Of a stretch of DNA of 26,537 nt, positions 1 through 10,335 are shown piece after piece. The notes beneath the pieces are model-generated. The model saw nothing but the letters and a program-made list of their open reading frames with translations, did no database searches and was not told the origin of the DNA. Every line of letters begins with the position of its first letter. Within the stretch, counting starts at the first letter, position 1. The translations under genes and the position numbers were made by a program. The stretch is from Gracilaria vermiculophylla (lineage: Eukaryota > Rhodophyta > Florideophyceae > Gracilariales > Gracilariaceae). Where the stretch lies: NCBI GenBank assembly GCA_019155205.2, contig JAHNZQ020000181.1:594629-621165 (forward strand). The letters run 5' to 3'.

Positions 1-128
1 GCGATGGTGCGGCGAAGTAGCACTATATAAGTTGTGACTTGAGCACCTCCAAGTAAACTCCGAGCCAGAGCTGGCGAACTTCCTTTGCATCCCCTCAACT
101 TTCCCTTGCCCCTCTGACCTCCAATAGC
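1..128. other. Unassigned left flank of copy A
   Basis: This stretch does not match the upstream part of the related LTRs at 6513, 17513 or 23267, although LTR similarity starts at about 129. It is pyrimidine-rich from about 80 to 125 and has no convincing coding frame. It is either an older neighbouring repeat or a divergent U3 region. Confidence 0.4.
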
Positions 129-471
129 TTCCGGCTTGATATTTAAGCTGCCGGTTGAGCTCCACCTCTGGGGATGTAAAGACAAGCACCCTTGAGTCTT
201 CTTCTACTTTTCCGGTTGGAGTCTGTTGTCTATCTACGCAGGTTTCTAAGCCGCCGATCCTCAGGTCGCATCAGAGCAGCGCCTCTAGGAGCATTGTCCG
301 CCCAGTAAACCTCCCCCTCCGCTTGGTGTTTGCAGATCCCTTTCAGAAATCCCCCGGCTCGCGACAGCGGATACCGGAGACCACCATTAGGAATATCCGC
401 CTTTGGTGTCAACAAAAACTCCTAACGGACGTTGTGCTTTACTACCTCGACAGGAGGGCTGACAGTACCAC
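129..471 (+). repeat. 5'-truncated LTR of gypsy copy A
   Basis: Bases 129-471 align almost continuously with the last ~345 bp of the 553-bp LTR at 6513-7065 and of the solo LTR at 23267-23820, and end in the same CTGACAGTACCACA terminus. In details such as the ACGCAGGTTTCTAAG and CCCTTTCAGAA segments it resembles the solo LTR more than copy B's LTRs. The U3 half is missing. No primer-binding site follows; the next bases are already protease-region sequence. Confidence 0.85.
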
Positions 472-477
472 ATTTAG

Positions 478-1050
478 GAAAGGAGCAGAGGCCATCTGCA
501 CGGTCGACACAGAAAGAGCGGACCCCAAGGTCTATGTTTACCTATAGGAGACCTTTGCGAAAACTAGCTGTACGCTACGCCTTGAGAACAATAAGGTATT
601 TGCGTCTATAGCATGTTCCCCACTGGCCTCCATCACGGTGCGCGATATCCTCGGCACCGAAGCACGCGCGAACCTAGTGCACCCTGACGTGCTCTCGCAG
701 TCTGCTCTCGGCTTTTTGTGGACTGGCGAGCTCTGTGTGGTGCAAGACGCGTCGAGTGGAACACTGAACATCCTTCGAGCGTTACCCTTGAATCTGCGGG
801 TGGGCTCCTTACATGTGAAGATGTGGTTCCTAGTGGCGACCAATTTGGGAAGACATTTTATATTGGGTGCATCCTTTCTGGATCGGTATGTATGTGCAAT
901 ATACCCACGCATGCAGATGGTAAAGTTTCACGACGACGCCCCTGTAGATACCGTGTCCGCATCTTCGGTACCGGACGCAACCGCACCTCCCGCGGGTAAT
1001 CTTCCAAAAGAGACGCAGTCAAATTCGCTTTGGGTGGTGAAGAGTATTTA
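478..1050 (+). pseudogene. Copy A aspartic protease remnant (gypsy pro)
   Basis: The reading frame at 638-1051 is the retropepsin domain that would cut Gag-Pol. It parallels copy B at 9513-10440, sharing the LVH.DVL segment after the active site and the FLVATN...LG..F.DRYV.AIYP segment near the domain end. The catalytic Asp-Thr-Gly/Ala position reads Gly-Thr-Glu (653-661), so the enzyme is dead. The downstream part (960-1050) aligns with copy B across the site where B carries a 335-bp insertion, so A gives the empty-site reference. Gag is deleted and the LTR runs straight into this region. Confidence 0.75.
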
Positions 1051-1059
1051 ATACAGCGA

Positions 1060-2140
1060 AACTTCAGGCAGACATTTGGGTGAAAAACTCTGCATTCGGC
1101 CGTTCACTACTAGAGAAGAGTGTACATATGATGACGAAGCAGCACTCCATGATAGCGAGTGGCGTTATTAGAATAGTGGCGAGCATTCCATTCAGATTCG
1201 TGCTTTTGAACCTGAAGGAGTCGCCCTTAGCGCTCCAGAAAGAATCTGTTGTCGGATCGGGTTTACCAGTGTCCCGGCAGGACTGGATCATCTTCCTCAA
1301 ACAAAGAGCCGGGATGAACACGATGTTATTGTTACAATAGAACGCAGAGCGGAATCGACGACTCCAGAAAAAGAGAAGCGTGCCATCTAAGAGGATAAGC
1401 TCCGAATTGGCGAAGAGTACGAAGAGTATCGCCATAGGATAATGGAGGTGGTATCCGTCTTTGGTTATATGTGGTCTAGTCGCCTTGATCAGATTAGCAG
1501 AGCCAAGCACTAGATCCAGCTCACAATTGATGCGAAACCGGTACACCAACTCTCGAGAAGGGCCGGATCCCATGTGCGTGATCTCAAACGCGATGAGGTT
1601 CACCGTATGCTGTACAAGGGCGTTCTGGAGCCCTCTGAAACTAAATGGATTTCCGGGGTGGTGTTTCTAGAGAAAAAAGATGGCTCCTTGATGCTTTGCG
1701 TTGCCTGTACACGCCTCCCAGAGATAACGGTGCGCGATTCCTACCCAGTACCCCGTATGGATGAATGTTTCAAGTACTTATGTGATGCGTCCGTTTTCTC
1801 CACGCTTATTACCAACAACGGCTACTGGCAGGTCAATATGGATGAACCCAACACGGATAGGGCAACGTTCACTTCGAACTGTGGAATTTTCAGATTCCAA
1901 AGGTTGCTTTTGGATTAAAGAATGCACTCGCTAAGTTCCGACGAGCGGGGGACGGAATCTTGTCGAAGTTGAAGTAGTAGTACACCCTAGTGTATATTAA
2001 GGATGTCATTATATACTTTCACAGTGCGGAGGGGCACTTCATGCATGCAAAGCACGTGCTTCGAATCTCCCGAAGGATGCTGTAATCACCTTGAAGCTGG
2101 AGGAGTGTTTCTTTTTCAAGATCTTGGTGGATGTTCTGGA
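1060..2140 (+). pseudogene. Copy A pol linker and reverse transcriptase remnant
   Basis: This matches copy B 10430-11520 across a linker (containing KQHSM, PFR.V..NLKESPL and LQK) and then the Ty3/gypsy RT. Visible RT pieces are a V.FL.KKDGSL motif, RDSYPVPRM, GYWQVNMDE, and CGIFRFQRL followed by a frame break before the LKNA segment. Catalytic residues are lost: the LDANSG motif reads LITNNG, and the YIDD box is Tyr-Ile-Lys-Asp at 1993-2004. Several stops and frameshifts separate the pieces (for example near 1385, 1918 and 1975). It is an inactive relic and older-looking than the RT of copy B. Confidence 0.8.
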
Positions 2141-2149
2141 GCACCTTGT

Positions 2150-2760
2150 GCTCTTAGGCCGCCTAAAGGTTCCCGCAAAACCTCAGGATGCCATCAGAGA
2201 AACCCTCTTTTCCACAAACCAGGCATAACTCTGCTCCTTGCCGGTGTTGTTTAATGTCTTTCGGAGGTTTGTCTAAAAGTTTTCTCGTATTGCGGTGCAG
2301 TTGAATCTCTTCTTGGAAAAAGACATGTCGACGCAATTATCTATCCTTTGGGACTAAGAATTGAAAGCCTTTAACACCTTAAAGAGGAGACTAATAGAGC
2401 CATCAATCATGGTAATGTCAACGCGGGCCAGCAGAATGGTGTTTAACATAGACTTCTGTAAAGATAAATTCGGATTTGCCCTACTACGGGAACAACGTGA
2501 AGGTTTAATGTAACCTGTAGGATACGGGAGTTCCGGTCTTTCACCTACAGAACAGAAGTTTTCCACTTTGACGCACGAGAATCTCGCAATGGTATATGAG
2601 TCAGTGCTTTAACGCCTGTACCTGGAAGGCGGCCGTTTTGCCTTTAGGACGGACCACAAATAATTGAAGTTGGTACTGTCCTTCAGGGATCCTTCCGGTC
2701 GCCTGGAGAGGTGGAGATTGCGCCTCCATGAGTTCGAATTTGACATCGTCCACCATTCTG
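2150..2760 (+). pseudogene. Copy A RNase H remnant
   Basis: This is the RNase H domain that follows RT in gypsy pol. The first catalytic Asp region reads MVFNIDFCKDKFGFALL (about 2435-2490). The later TER..F...HENLAM segment and a GGRFAF.T..K segment follow in another frame (about 2550-2660). Comparison with copy B shows that the 732 bp between B's two RNase H halves are absent here, so this copy defines the uninterrupted domain. Multiple stops and frame changes make it a relic. Confidence 0.65.
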
Positions 2761-2899
2761 GCATAAAAAAGCAGATAGCGAACGCACTGTCGCTAATATT
2801 CACCGACGGAGAAGACGAAACACCTTTGGAAGGCAAATTTTTATGTCAAGTCATCGAGGACCCCGGCAGGAAAAAAGAATCCAATGGACATTGCTTGGA

Positions 2900-4249
2900 A
2901 TGCTTTGAACCTTGAAGCAAGTGTAGTCGGCTCCTTGAGGTGATGACCATTGTTGAGGAGGAGAAAGAAGTTATCCCCATCACCATAGTGGAGTTACCAA
3001 AGGAGCATATTATAGATGCGTACTGCAAGGAGTGCTGCGTCACTGTGGGGAGACTAATCTCGTCATTCAATTTCGACCAAGACGGCGTAATAGTAGGCCG
3101 CGCTTCTCTGCACGGAGCTCTTCTAAAGGGGATCTCGATGGGCCTGTGGGGGAGGGTTTTGTGTCCCTTACACTATCCTGGCCTTGCCGGGCACTCCTGT
3201 AGATCACGCATATATTTCACCATGAGGAGGGAGTTCTATTCGCCGAGCATGGCCATTGACGCCTTCCAAACGGTGGCGGATTGCCATTCGGGCGGCGCCG
3301 CTAGGGGGAATATCCATAGATGTCGGACACCTATCACTCTGTTCTCTCCTTCAAGACCATTGGAGCTCGTGGCCATGGACATTTTGGGGCCATTCCCCAA
3401 GACGAAACGAGGATACCGATTCACTCTCGTGATCATTAATCGGTTCCTGAAGATCACGCGCGCCATTCCCCTCTGAAGCACCACTGCTGCAGTAATTGCC
3501 GACACCTTTCTAGAGCACTGAATTTACCCATATGTGGTACTATCGTATCACCTTACGGACAACGGGCCCCGGATCGCGGCGAACCAGTTCAGCGCCATCT
3601 CCGGGTGCTGGGGATGAAGCAACTGTGTACAACTGCCTATCACCCCCAGACTAACGGACAGGAAGACAGGTCTAACAAAACGATCGTCTAAAGGTTACAG
3701 TACTACTTAGTGCATCACCAGAAGGATTGAGACGCATATGTTAGACGGCTCATGTATGCATACAACCTGCAAATGCACCGCTCCACGGGGACCGCTCTAT
3801 TCAATCTCGTGCACTTGTGCATCCCACCTAGTGCCGTCATTGCGGCACGCGCCCTGGCGCACTGGGCCGATTGGCCACTGACACGAACAGACGCTCAAGC
3901 AAAACGCTCTATCTTAAATCGGTACGAAGACGCACTCTTTCTCGCAAACGAGAGACTCAAAGCCTCGCAGAGGAGATATACAAAAGATTTTGACTGGGAG
4001 GTGAAAGAAGGCCCTCACCTGAAGAACGGCACCGAGGTTTTCTTTGGCAAAACTGGGGAGACATCCGATGAACCGCTGGAAGTCATGTACATGTTAGCGC
4101 CGAACACCTCTGGGCCCTACAAACTCCTGGATACCTATACAGTCACTGTTGCCATTGAGGTAAAAGGGCTCCGAGAGGTCGTTTTCCGTGATAGGATGGC
4201 AAACGTTCCGACGCCAAGCCCTTCAGAAATGCCCGCCATCCCGCCTTAA
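2900..4249 (+). pseudogene. Copy A integrase remnant
   Basis: This is a gypsy integrase in pieces: a zinc-binding region (LHYPGLAGHS...RREFY, about 3160-3240), the first catalytic Asp in MDILGP (3378-3380), the second in LTDNGP (3558-3560), then HPQTNGQ. The third catalytic residue, Glu in copy B, is Asp in the QEDRSNKT reading near 3663. The second cysteine of the HHCC zinc motif is also missing (DCHSGG). The C-terminal part continues in one long frame at 3752-4249, including a GPYKLLDTY segment that matches the GPY/F module of copy B. Stops at about 3475, 3522, 3690 and 3729 break the gene. Confidence 0.8.
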
Positions 4250-4369
4250 GGACAACGCTCTGAACGTCCTCATCCAACCATCGCAGCAGCGACGACACTG
4301 CGGGATACTGGAAATCTGATCCCACCTTTCGCTGACTCATTAACGGAAGCTCCAGACGCCATCGTGTCC

Positions 4370-4545
4370 CATCAAGATGATATTTTCTATGCGTTAGACC
4401 ATATTGTCTCTCAACGACAAACCCCTGCAGGGATACTGTACCACGTCCACTGATACAGGTACACCTCAGAAAATGACATGATAGAACCTCTGGGACATAT
4501 CCCTGAGAACTTCATCATAAATGCCATGCTCATCTTAAGCCGAAA
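4370..4545 (+). pseudogene. Copy A chromodomain remnant
   Basis: The reading DIFYALDHIVSQRQTPAGIL, then YHV, a TGA stop and YRYTSE, parallels the chromodomain-like tail of copy B at 14489-14671. In chromoviruses this module sits at the integrase C-terminus and tethers integration to marked chromatin. Here a stop replaces the aromatic-cage Trp codon (TGG in B, TGA near 4452) and the end is degraded. Confidence 0.65.
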
Positions 4546-4867
4546 AGCATCTTTGCATAGACGTTTCCGTTCAGAAAAGAGAGAGAGGGCCCCATACTGC
4601 AGTTTTTCATCGTCTCCGCTATACATCCTCCACCTGGAATTCTCCTTTTCGATTCCAAGGCGCCGTTGCCCGCTTTTCGGACTTAATAACGGTGGCATTT
4701 CGTGTCGCTGAGCGCTCGGGCATGGCACATTTACATTGCGACTACCGATCAAGGAGCTTCTGCCCCAAATCATGGATCTTTCACTCCGCGGCTACCGTGG
4801 ACTAACTCCCATCGCCGGGGTTTCTTACGCGTACAGGTCACCAAGCTGCGCCGTAGACCCTGTTTCC

Positions 4868-6213
4868 ATGCGTACTTTCGCCGTTAGCGTTTGGCTCTCG
4901 AAAAACTACGCCAGGCTCTTCTTGATGGCAGCAATCGATGCCCGGTCCAACTGGACCTTATGGAGTTTCACGACCCAGTTACGAGCCTTGACCAGAGCCT
5001 CAACCGGAGAAGCTGGTGCAGAACGGCCCGTCACCAGGCACGCCTGCACCAACTCCTGGGTGGCAGCACCCAGAGCCTCAGAGGGTAACCCGCCAAAGGG
5101 TGCGCCAGCAGCGGCACCCTCCGTCGACGGAACAGCGACCGCCACGAATCGAGTTACAGAAAGCAGACCGTCTACGATAAGAGGCTTTCGAGGAGATTCT
5201 TCAGGCACCGCCGAGGCGATTGGCAGAGCCAAATATGGAGTACGCAACACCGATGGTGAGAGCGGTACGAGAACCCGAACGCTCTTTAAGCAAGGCAGAA
5301 CAACTGGCACCGGGATGTTCCGCGGTCGGGGATGCACCACCGGAGCCGAACCAGCAGGCAGAGGAGTAATCTCGTCCTCTGGCATAGGATACACGGCTGC
5401 AACCACCTCGAGAGGGCTCGGCATGGAGGCTGGAGGGTGCCTCTCATCCACCAAAAGAGCAGCCACGTCCTGCGACGGAGCCGATAATGGAAGAGGCGTG
5501 TAAGTTTCCAGACCCTTTAACATGAGATATTAGTCGAGGATACGGAGCCATGGTACTTGAGGAACCGGAGAAGGAGCAAGACGAGAAAAGTCCGTGTAGG
5601 CTCACTCACATTCGTCTCCATAGGGACTTCCCATAATGGAGAGGAAAACGACTTTGCCACAGCCATACCAAGGCCAGCCTTGCATGTCGTTCTACGCCGC
5701 TTGCAGGTTGAAATCTAAAAGCGTCTCCGCCTCGAGCGTGCTCCACGTGAGTCACTTGACCAGGTTCAGAATCTTGAAGGAGCGGAAAACCCGGATAATG
5801 AACGCCGATAAGGGGAGGAATCTTCCGTTCGCTGGCTGATACGAAAACGCTTAAGAGAGGTCACCGTCGCAGTACTGAGTGCATGAAGTAACCCCTTCCT
5901 CTGCTGCTTGGAGATAAGCCACTAGAATGCCGAACTCGAACTCCGTCGAGGCAATCAACATGATGAAACGTCCTAGAGAATCATGGGGACTCAGAACCTC
6001 CAAGAAGTCATACGCGAAGGTAGTGGGCGCTGCCACACAGAGGTCTGGGGATACCTAGTGGTCCCTCCAGGAGTGGGTGACCTTGAAGGGTCCGCTGTTG
6101 AGGAGGAAGAATGGAAACGCCTTTTTGCTCGTAATTACCCACAGCTTCTGGAAGTTGGTTCGGACAGTCTCCGTATGGACGATTTTCGCCTTCACGGTTA
6201 CATAAGCGTTTGA
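4868..6213 (-). pseudogene. Copy A antisense accessory ORF (unknown protein)
   Basis: On the strand opposite gag-pol, this region encodes the same protein as copy B 14941-16545. The longest open piece is 4906-5523 (205 codons), a Pro/Ala/Val-rich segment followed by a helical tail containing ELVQACLVTG, APASPVEAL and DRASIAAIKK. Upstream pieces (5523-6213) read in shifted frames, with segments such as FIMLIASTEFEFGIL and ETLLDFNLQAA that pair with FFMLVASTEFAVGTL and ETLLDYNLQVA in B. Stops (for example where the tail reads SLA then TAG) and frameshifts mark it as a relic. I recognise no known domain. It lies tail-to-tail with the chromodomain end. The match to B stops near 6213, where family D sequence begins. 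Confidence 0.65.
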
Positions 6214-6221
6214 AACTCATT

Positions 6222-6507
6222 AAGTATTCGTTTGTAGATCACCTGTCAAAGTACCGTCCGAAAACGGTAGGTACTTCGCTTCGAAATTTATTCCAGACGT
6301 ATGCCGCATATTGGATGCAAGGAGCCTCTTTAACACGACCTCTCACCCACAAACTAACGGGATGGTTGAACGGTTCAACCGGAAAATACTTGCGTCGCTG
6401 CGGAACCATGTTGTGGACAAACCCAACTCTGAAATCACTGCACCTCGTGCCATCTCTTTATGGATGCCGTGACATATGCATACCATACATAGGTACACCA
6501 GACACCA
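6222..6507 (+). pseudogene. Family D integrase core, left part (interrupted by copy B)
   Basis: A frame here reads as a Ty3/gypsy integrase core distinct from that of A and B: a SENGRYFASKF stretch (second catalytic Asp replaced by Glu at 6260-6262), then HPQTNGMVERFNRKIL with the catalytic Glu at 6368-6370, followed by ASLRNHVV. It then runs into VHQTPG at the insertion site. The frame resumes exactly after copy B at 18382 with GFTPSELVLSRIP, once one copy of the duplicated GGCTT is removed. The upstream part of D is missing; its junction with copy A at about 6213-6222 has no LTR or target duplication and looks like a rearrangement. A TAG lies near 6490. Confidence 0.8.
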
Positions 6508-6512
6508 GGCTT
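6508..6512. repeat. Target site duplication GGCTT, left of copy B
   Basis: GGCTT lies directly before the TG of the 5' LTR and recurs at 18382-18386 directly after the CA of the 3' LTR. Five bases is the usual duplication length for gypsy elements. Confidence 0.93.
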
Positions 6513-7065
6513 TGTAGTACAGAGGCTCCTAAGAAAATAGGGTGGTTTGACCTTATTGTATAATATTCCTAAGGAGGGCTCCTATTTTACCAGCTGGGTC
6601 ACGTGGTGCATAATCCCGCCCGCGTGCGGTACAGTATCCCTATGGGACGGTAGAATTATTATTAATGTTAGTTAATTTATGCAGGTAATTAGTATAGTAG
6701 CGAGACCTGCCGAGGCGGGCTCCCGGCTTGATACTTAATCTGCCGGTTGAGCTCCACCTCTGGGGAAGTAAAGACAAGCAACCTTGAGTCTTCATATACT
6801 TTTCCGGTTGGAGTCTCTTGTCGATCAACTCAAGGTTCTAAGCCGCCGATCCCCAGGTCGCATCATAGCAGCGCCTGTAGGAGCTTTATCCGCCCAGTGA
6901 ACCTCCCCCTCCGCTTGGTGTTTGCGGATCCCCACTAAGAATTCCTCCGGCTTGCGACAGCGAATATCGGAGACCACCTTTAGGAACACGCACTTTTGGT
7001 GTCAACAAAAACTCCTTACGGACGTTGTGCTTTACTACCTTGAGAGGAGAGCTGACAGTACCACA
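6513..7065 (+). repeat. 5' LTR of copy B
   Basis: The LTR is 553 bp, starts TGTAGTACAG and ends CTGACAGTACCACA. Relatives are the 3' LTR (17513-18381), the solo LTR (23267-23820) and partial LTRs at 129-471 and 21915-22213. A TATAATATT sequence at about 6558-6566 is a candidate core promoter element. Divergence from its own 3' LTR is patchy: nearly identical in the middle 230 bp and clearly diverged at both ends. Confidence 0.93.
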
Positions 7066-7067
7066 AC

Positions 7068-7085
7068 TGGTCTCCCGACTTAGAA
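7068..7085 (+). other. Primer-binding site of copy B
   Basis: TGGTCTCCCGACTTAGAA begins two bases after the LTR. TGG pairs with the CCA end of a tRNA, as expected for a gypsy minus-strand primer. Copy C has a related site, TGGTATCTCGAATTAGAA, at 22216. I could not name the tRNA; only about the first ten bases look like a credible acceptor-stem match. Confidence 0.65.
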
Positions 7086-7238
7086 TGTCACAGTTCCTAA
7101 AGGATTCGCAAACGTCGCAGCAGAAACGTGTTTATAGTTTGCAACGACAAACCCCAACAGTGGAATTCTTCCTGAAGGTGATTCGGAAGTGGAAGCAAGT
7201 CACCCCCGAACTTCTCTCTGGATCCCTCAGAACATACA

Positions 7239-9130
7239 ATGGAAACCCCCCGACAGGATCCTCAAGCAACCGACTCCATCGGCGGGCGCAGCACGCGCAG
7301 AGCTCCTCAGGAGATGGCCGCCACACTGGAGGACCCTGAAAGTCTCCTTCGGAATCCTGGCTCCTCTGTGGAGCGTTTCAGGAATCGCCTTAGGAGAATG
7401 CATGGTCGGAGGCAAGCGGATCCCCCGCGATACCTCTGGAGAACGCCGATTTGGAGGTTGAAGAACCGCACACGGCATCGCAGCCGCCACCTCAGGAGCT
7501 GCAGGGACGAAAACACCCGGAGGCTAATTCCCTCCTGGAGTCGCTGGTCCCACGAATTACGGATTCGCTATCACAAGAGCTGGTCGAAAGAATACCTCCA
7601 TGTGTTGAGGCACACTTCGAAGCGTGCCGTCACACCCTTGTGGAGGAAATTGCAACGGAGAGCGCTCACCGTGCGGTGGATGCTTTGCTGGATTCCGATC
7701 CCTTCCTTGAGGAGATCCCAGATGTTATTTGTGCGGAGGTTCGCTCCCAAACCGCGCAACAGCTCCCCCCAGCGGTGTTTCAAAGTCATTCTTTCGTACA
7801 GGAGAGGTTCCCTCTATCAACACCCAAGGTGACCCCGTGCAGAGAAGGACAGGATACTGCCGTAAGGAAACGGGACCACCTGAAGAATCTGGCCATGCAC
7901 CGCCTGGACCTGACGCCCCGCGGAGGAGGACAGGATACCGGTCGCGACGAAGTCCACCTAAGAAAAGAAGGACAGGATACTCTTCGGGTGGATCGTGATA
8001 ACGGGGGTATCGTCAGGCACCCAGACCACCTTAAGGAAAGACGCCGAAAGAAACGAAGGGAGAAAAGAAGAAAGCGAGACACCGATTCAATGAGAAGCTC
8101 AGACTCCGAATCCGTGAACAGCTCCAGCTGGGAGGACAGTATACCTCCTAAGGAGAGACGCAGAAGGGTCAGGAAGGTTCCCGCGTAATGACCTCTTCGC
8201 CAAAGTGGTGGATTATGCCTCCTACAGGTTGAATGATCACTCCTCACTCTACGACGCGTCGGTCGCGAAACGAATCACAAAGATGCAGTGCCACATGGAT
8301 ATTCAAATGAAGAAGCACTCCTTCTCAGGCGAAGACCCCAACTCGGTGTTGAAATTTCGTACTCACATCCGTTTAGCGAGTAACACCAATGGCGTCCATG
8401 AAGTTGCCACCGTGTGTTGCTTTCAGTTCTACCTCACAGGCCAAGCTCACTCGTTGGAGCAGCCACGCCTTATGGGGGAGAGCACCATTGTGGATGATCC
8501 TGGAACGGAGATCTTGACGACGTACCCGGAGGTAGTCAATTTCCTCCTTAAAAGCTACACCACGGACGAAGTGAAAGCCAATGCTGATGCGGAAGTCACC
8601 TCTTATAGGCAGAACACCGGAATGACCGAGACGGAGTTTTCACAGAAGCTATAAACGAAGGCCCTACGGTGTGGGAACGTGTACTCCAAACGGCGGTTGA
8701 AGTCGTTGTTTGTCGAGGGACTCCTTCCCTCGATACGTGCGAGGGTGCAAAATCACCTGACAACGCACCCAAAGACCATTTACGTAGAGCTAGTGCGTTT
8801 TGCGGAATCTTATGGGGATACCTATCGTGCCGCACGCCGCAGCGATAATCCACTTTCGGACAAACCGGCGGCCTCAAGGACCCGTCGGGCATCCGCCCTA
8901 ACGTTGGACTCCAGCACCTCGCAGGAGGTCGACGAGCTCATGCTCGAAAGAGAGCAAGATGCCCTTGCCCTCACATTCGCCTCCTCTCCAGGAACCCCGT
9001 CTAGGATGAGGATACCCTCGTCTCCCACTTCTAACGCCTCAGCAGGATTCTATAGGAGCGTCTGATTTGCGAACCCTCGAGGCTACCCACCGCCTTGCAG
9101 GATTTGCTTTTCACGTGAGCCCGTACACTG
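7239..9130 (+). pseudogene. Copy B gag (nucleocapsid/capsid polyprotein), frameshifted
   Basis: A plausible start is ATG 7239 (METPRQDPQ). The frame shifts near 7440 into 7451-8188, which holds a helical acidic segment, three spaced GQDT repeats and a very basic Lys/Arg/Ser tract. A second shift near 8190 leads into the capsid-like region 8205-9065, with segments such as KKHSFSGEDPNSVLKF, FYLTGQAHSLEQPRL and LLPSIRARVQNHL, typical in layout of the retrotransposon gag core (helices around a central Trp/Tyr-Leu-G motif). A TAA at 8652-8654 replaces the Trp codon seen in copy C. Around 9085-9130 a CRICFSREPVHC reading may be a degraded zinc knuckle. It follows the primer site after a short leader and precedes protease. 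Copy C's gag (22353-24588) is the closest relative here. Confidence 0.8.
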
Positions 9131-9995
9131 TACGACTCTCACCCCAGCAGTGATGGCCGCCATACTTCAGGAAAGAGAGAAAAACTTCTAGGACTTGAAT
9201 GACAAACCAACGGAGAGCAGAAGTTATCGAACCGCGTATTGCGACATCCGCTCCCCTCAAGGAAACTACGGTTACCGTACTCCACCGGGAATTCAGCCTT
9301 TCCCACTGTCAATGGCATCCATAACGCAGGTGCCGGGGTCCCAGGCGGTTCTACCTCAAGGAAAAACGTTGCATCGCGATGCACATTCGCAGAAGCCATC
9401 CCCGCCCGGAACCCGACCCCTCTCCAACCAGGAAAACCCTCAGAGCCACGCTTAAAGGCTCCGCGTGGCTCTCTAACATCAACCGTCAGCTCCACAGAGG
9501 TCTCGCCTTTAGGAAAGGGGGAGAGGCCGTCTGCTCCGTCGACGCAGAACCGGCGGGCCCCCCTATCCCGCTGGACCCATTCAACACCTTTGAGCATTCT
9601 GTCTGCACGCTCCGCCGTGAGAATTACAAGGTATTCACCTCTATCGGATGTTCCCCGCTCGCCTCCACCATGGTATGAGCTATTCTGGATACCGCAGGTG
9701 GCCCCAGTCTGGTGCACGCCGACGTGCTCCCGAGGTCTGCTCTCGGCTCCTTGAGGGCTGACAAGCTCCATACGGTGCGCGATGCGTCGCAACGCGCATT
9801 GACCGTCCTTGGCGCACTCCTCCTATACCTCCGGTTGGGCTCCTTACTAGTGAAAGTGTAGTTCCTCGTGGCGACCAACGTGGCCGCACAATGCATATTG
9901 GGCACTTTCTTTGTGGATCGATATGTACGTGCAATCTACCCACGCCTGTGAAAGGTCACGTTTCACGACGCCGCCCTTGTAGGTATCGTTTCCGC
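9131..9995 (+). pseudogene. Copy B aspartic protease
   Basis: The active site reads Leu-Asp-Thr-Ala at 9684-9695, followed by GGPSLVHADVL; the third position is Ala where most family members have Gly or Ser. The later FLVATN...ILG.FFVDRYVRAIYP segment (about 9860-9945) matches copy A. Frameshifts and stops (TGA near 9676, TAG near 9858) split the domain. Upstream, 9195-9480 is a low-complexity Pro-rich linker from gag. The domain tail is cut by the 335-bp insertion at 9996. It would process Gag-Pol. Confidence 0.7.
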
Positions 9996-10330
9996 TGTGA
10001 AATATGGTGCTATACGTGCTAGAATGATGTTGATGTGATCATAATTGTTTGATATTCAGCTAGTTAATTTGCGTGACATAGTTACTCGACTGTAATGATC
10101 TTCCATCAATGCTCGTGATATGTCGCTATAAGTTAGATGCTGAACTACACAAGTCTAATAAACAGACGAAAGCAAGCATCAAATAATTCATCCTCGTTCC
10201 TACATCTTGTACGTCCGCGCTCTCTGCGCCTGTGGTGCTTTCAAGCGTTCGCTTGTCCATACGGACCTTAGCGACGCACTCTGAACTACTGCGCAACCGC
10301 GCCTGTGGTTCGAACCAGTGCCGATTGATA
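9996..10330. mobile_element. 335-bp LTR-like insertion in copy B pro-pol (solo LTR of another family)
   Basis: The insert is bounded by identical TCCGC at 9991-9995 and 10331-10335. Removing it with one TCCGC restores a gap-free alignment with copy A around 940-965. It starts TGTGAAATATGG, contains AATAAA (about 10158) as a possible polyadenylation signal, and is AT-rich in its first 200 bp, as in many LTRs. The end reads TTGATA, not the usual CA, so a terminal mutation must be assumed. It also contains the palindrome GGTTCGAACC (about 10307-10316). No other copy is in the window. Confidence 0.7.
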
Positions 10331-10335
10331 TCCGC

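Noticed and set aside
1064..1603. 179-codon minus-strand frame in copy A
   Set aside because: It lies opposite the pol linker and RT, which are confirmed by alignment to copy B; copy B shows no equivalent minus frame.
6747..6938. Short plus-strand frames repeated in every LTR (MSSTSG... type)
   Set aside because: They recur only because the LTR recurs; length and frame vary between copies and no coding constraint is visible.
9139..9792. 217-codon minus-strand frame opposite the gag-protease region of copy B
   Set aside because: It covers the protease active site on the plus strand and is not shared as an open frame by copy A; treated as a shadow.
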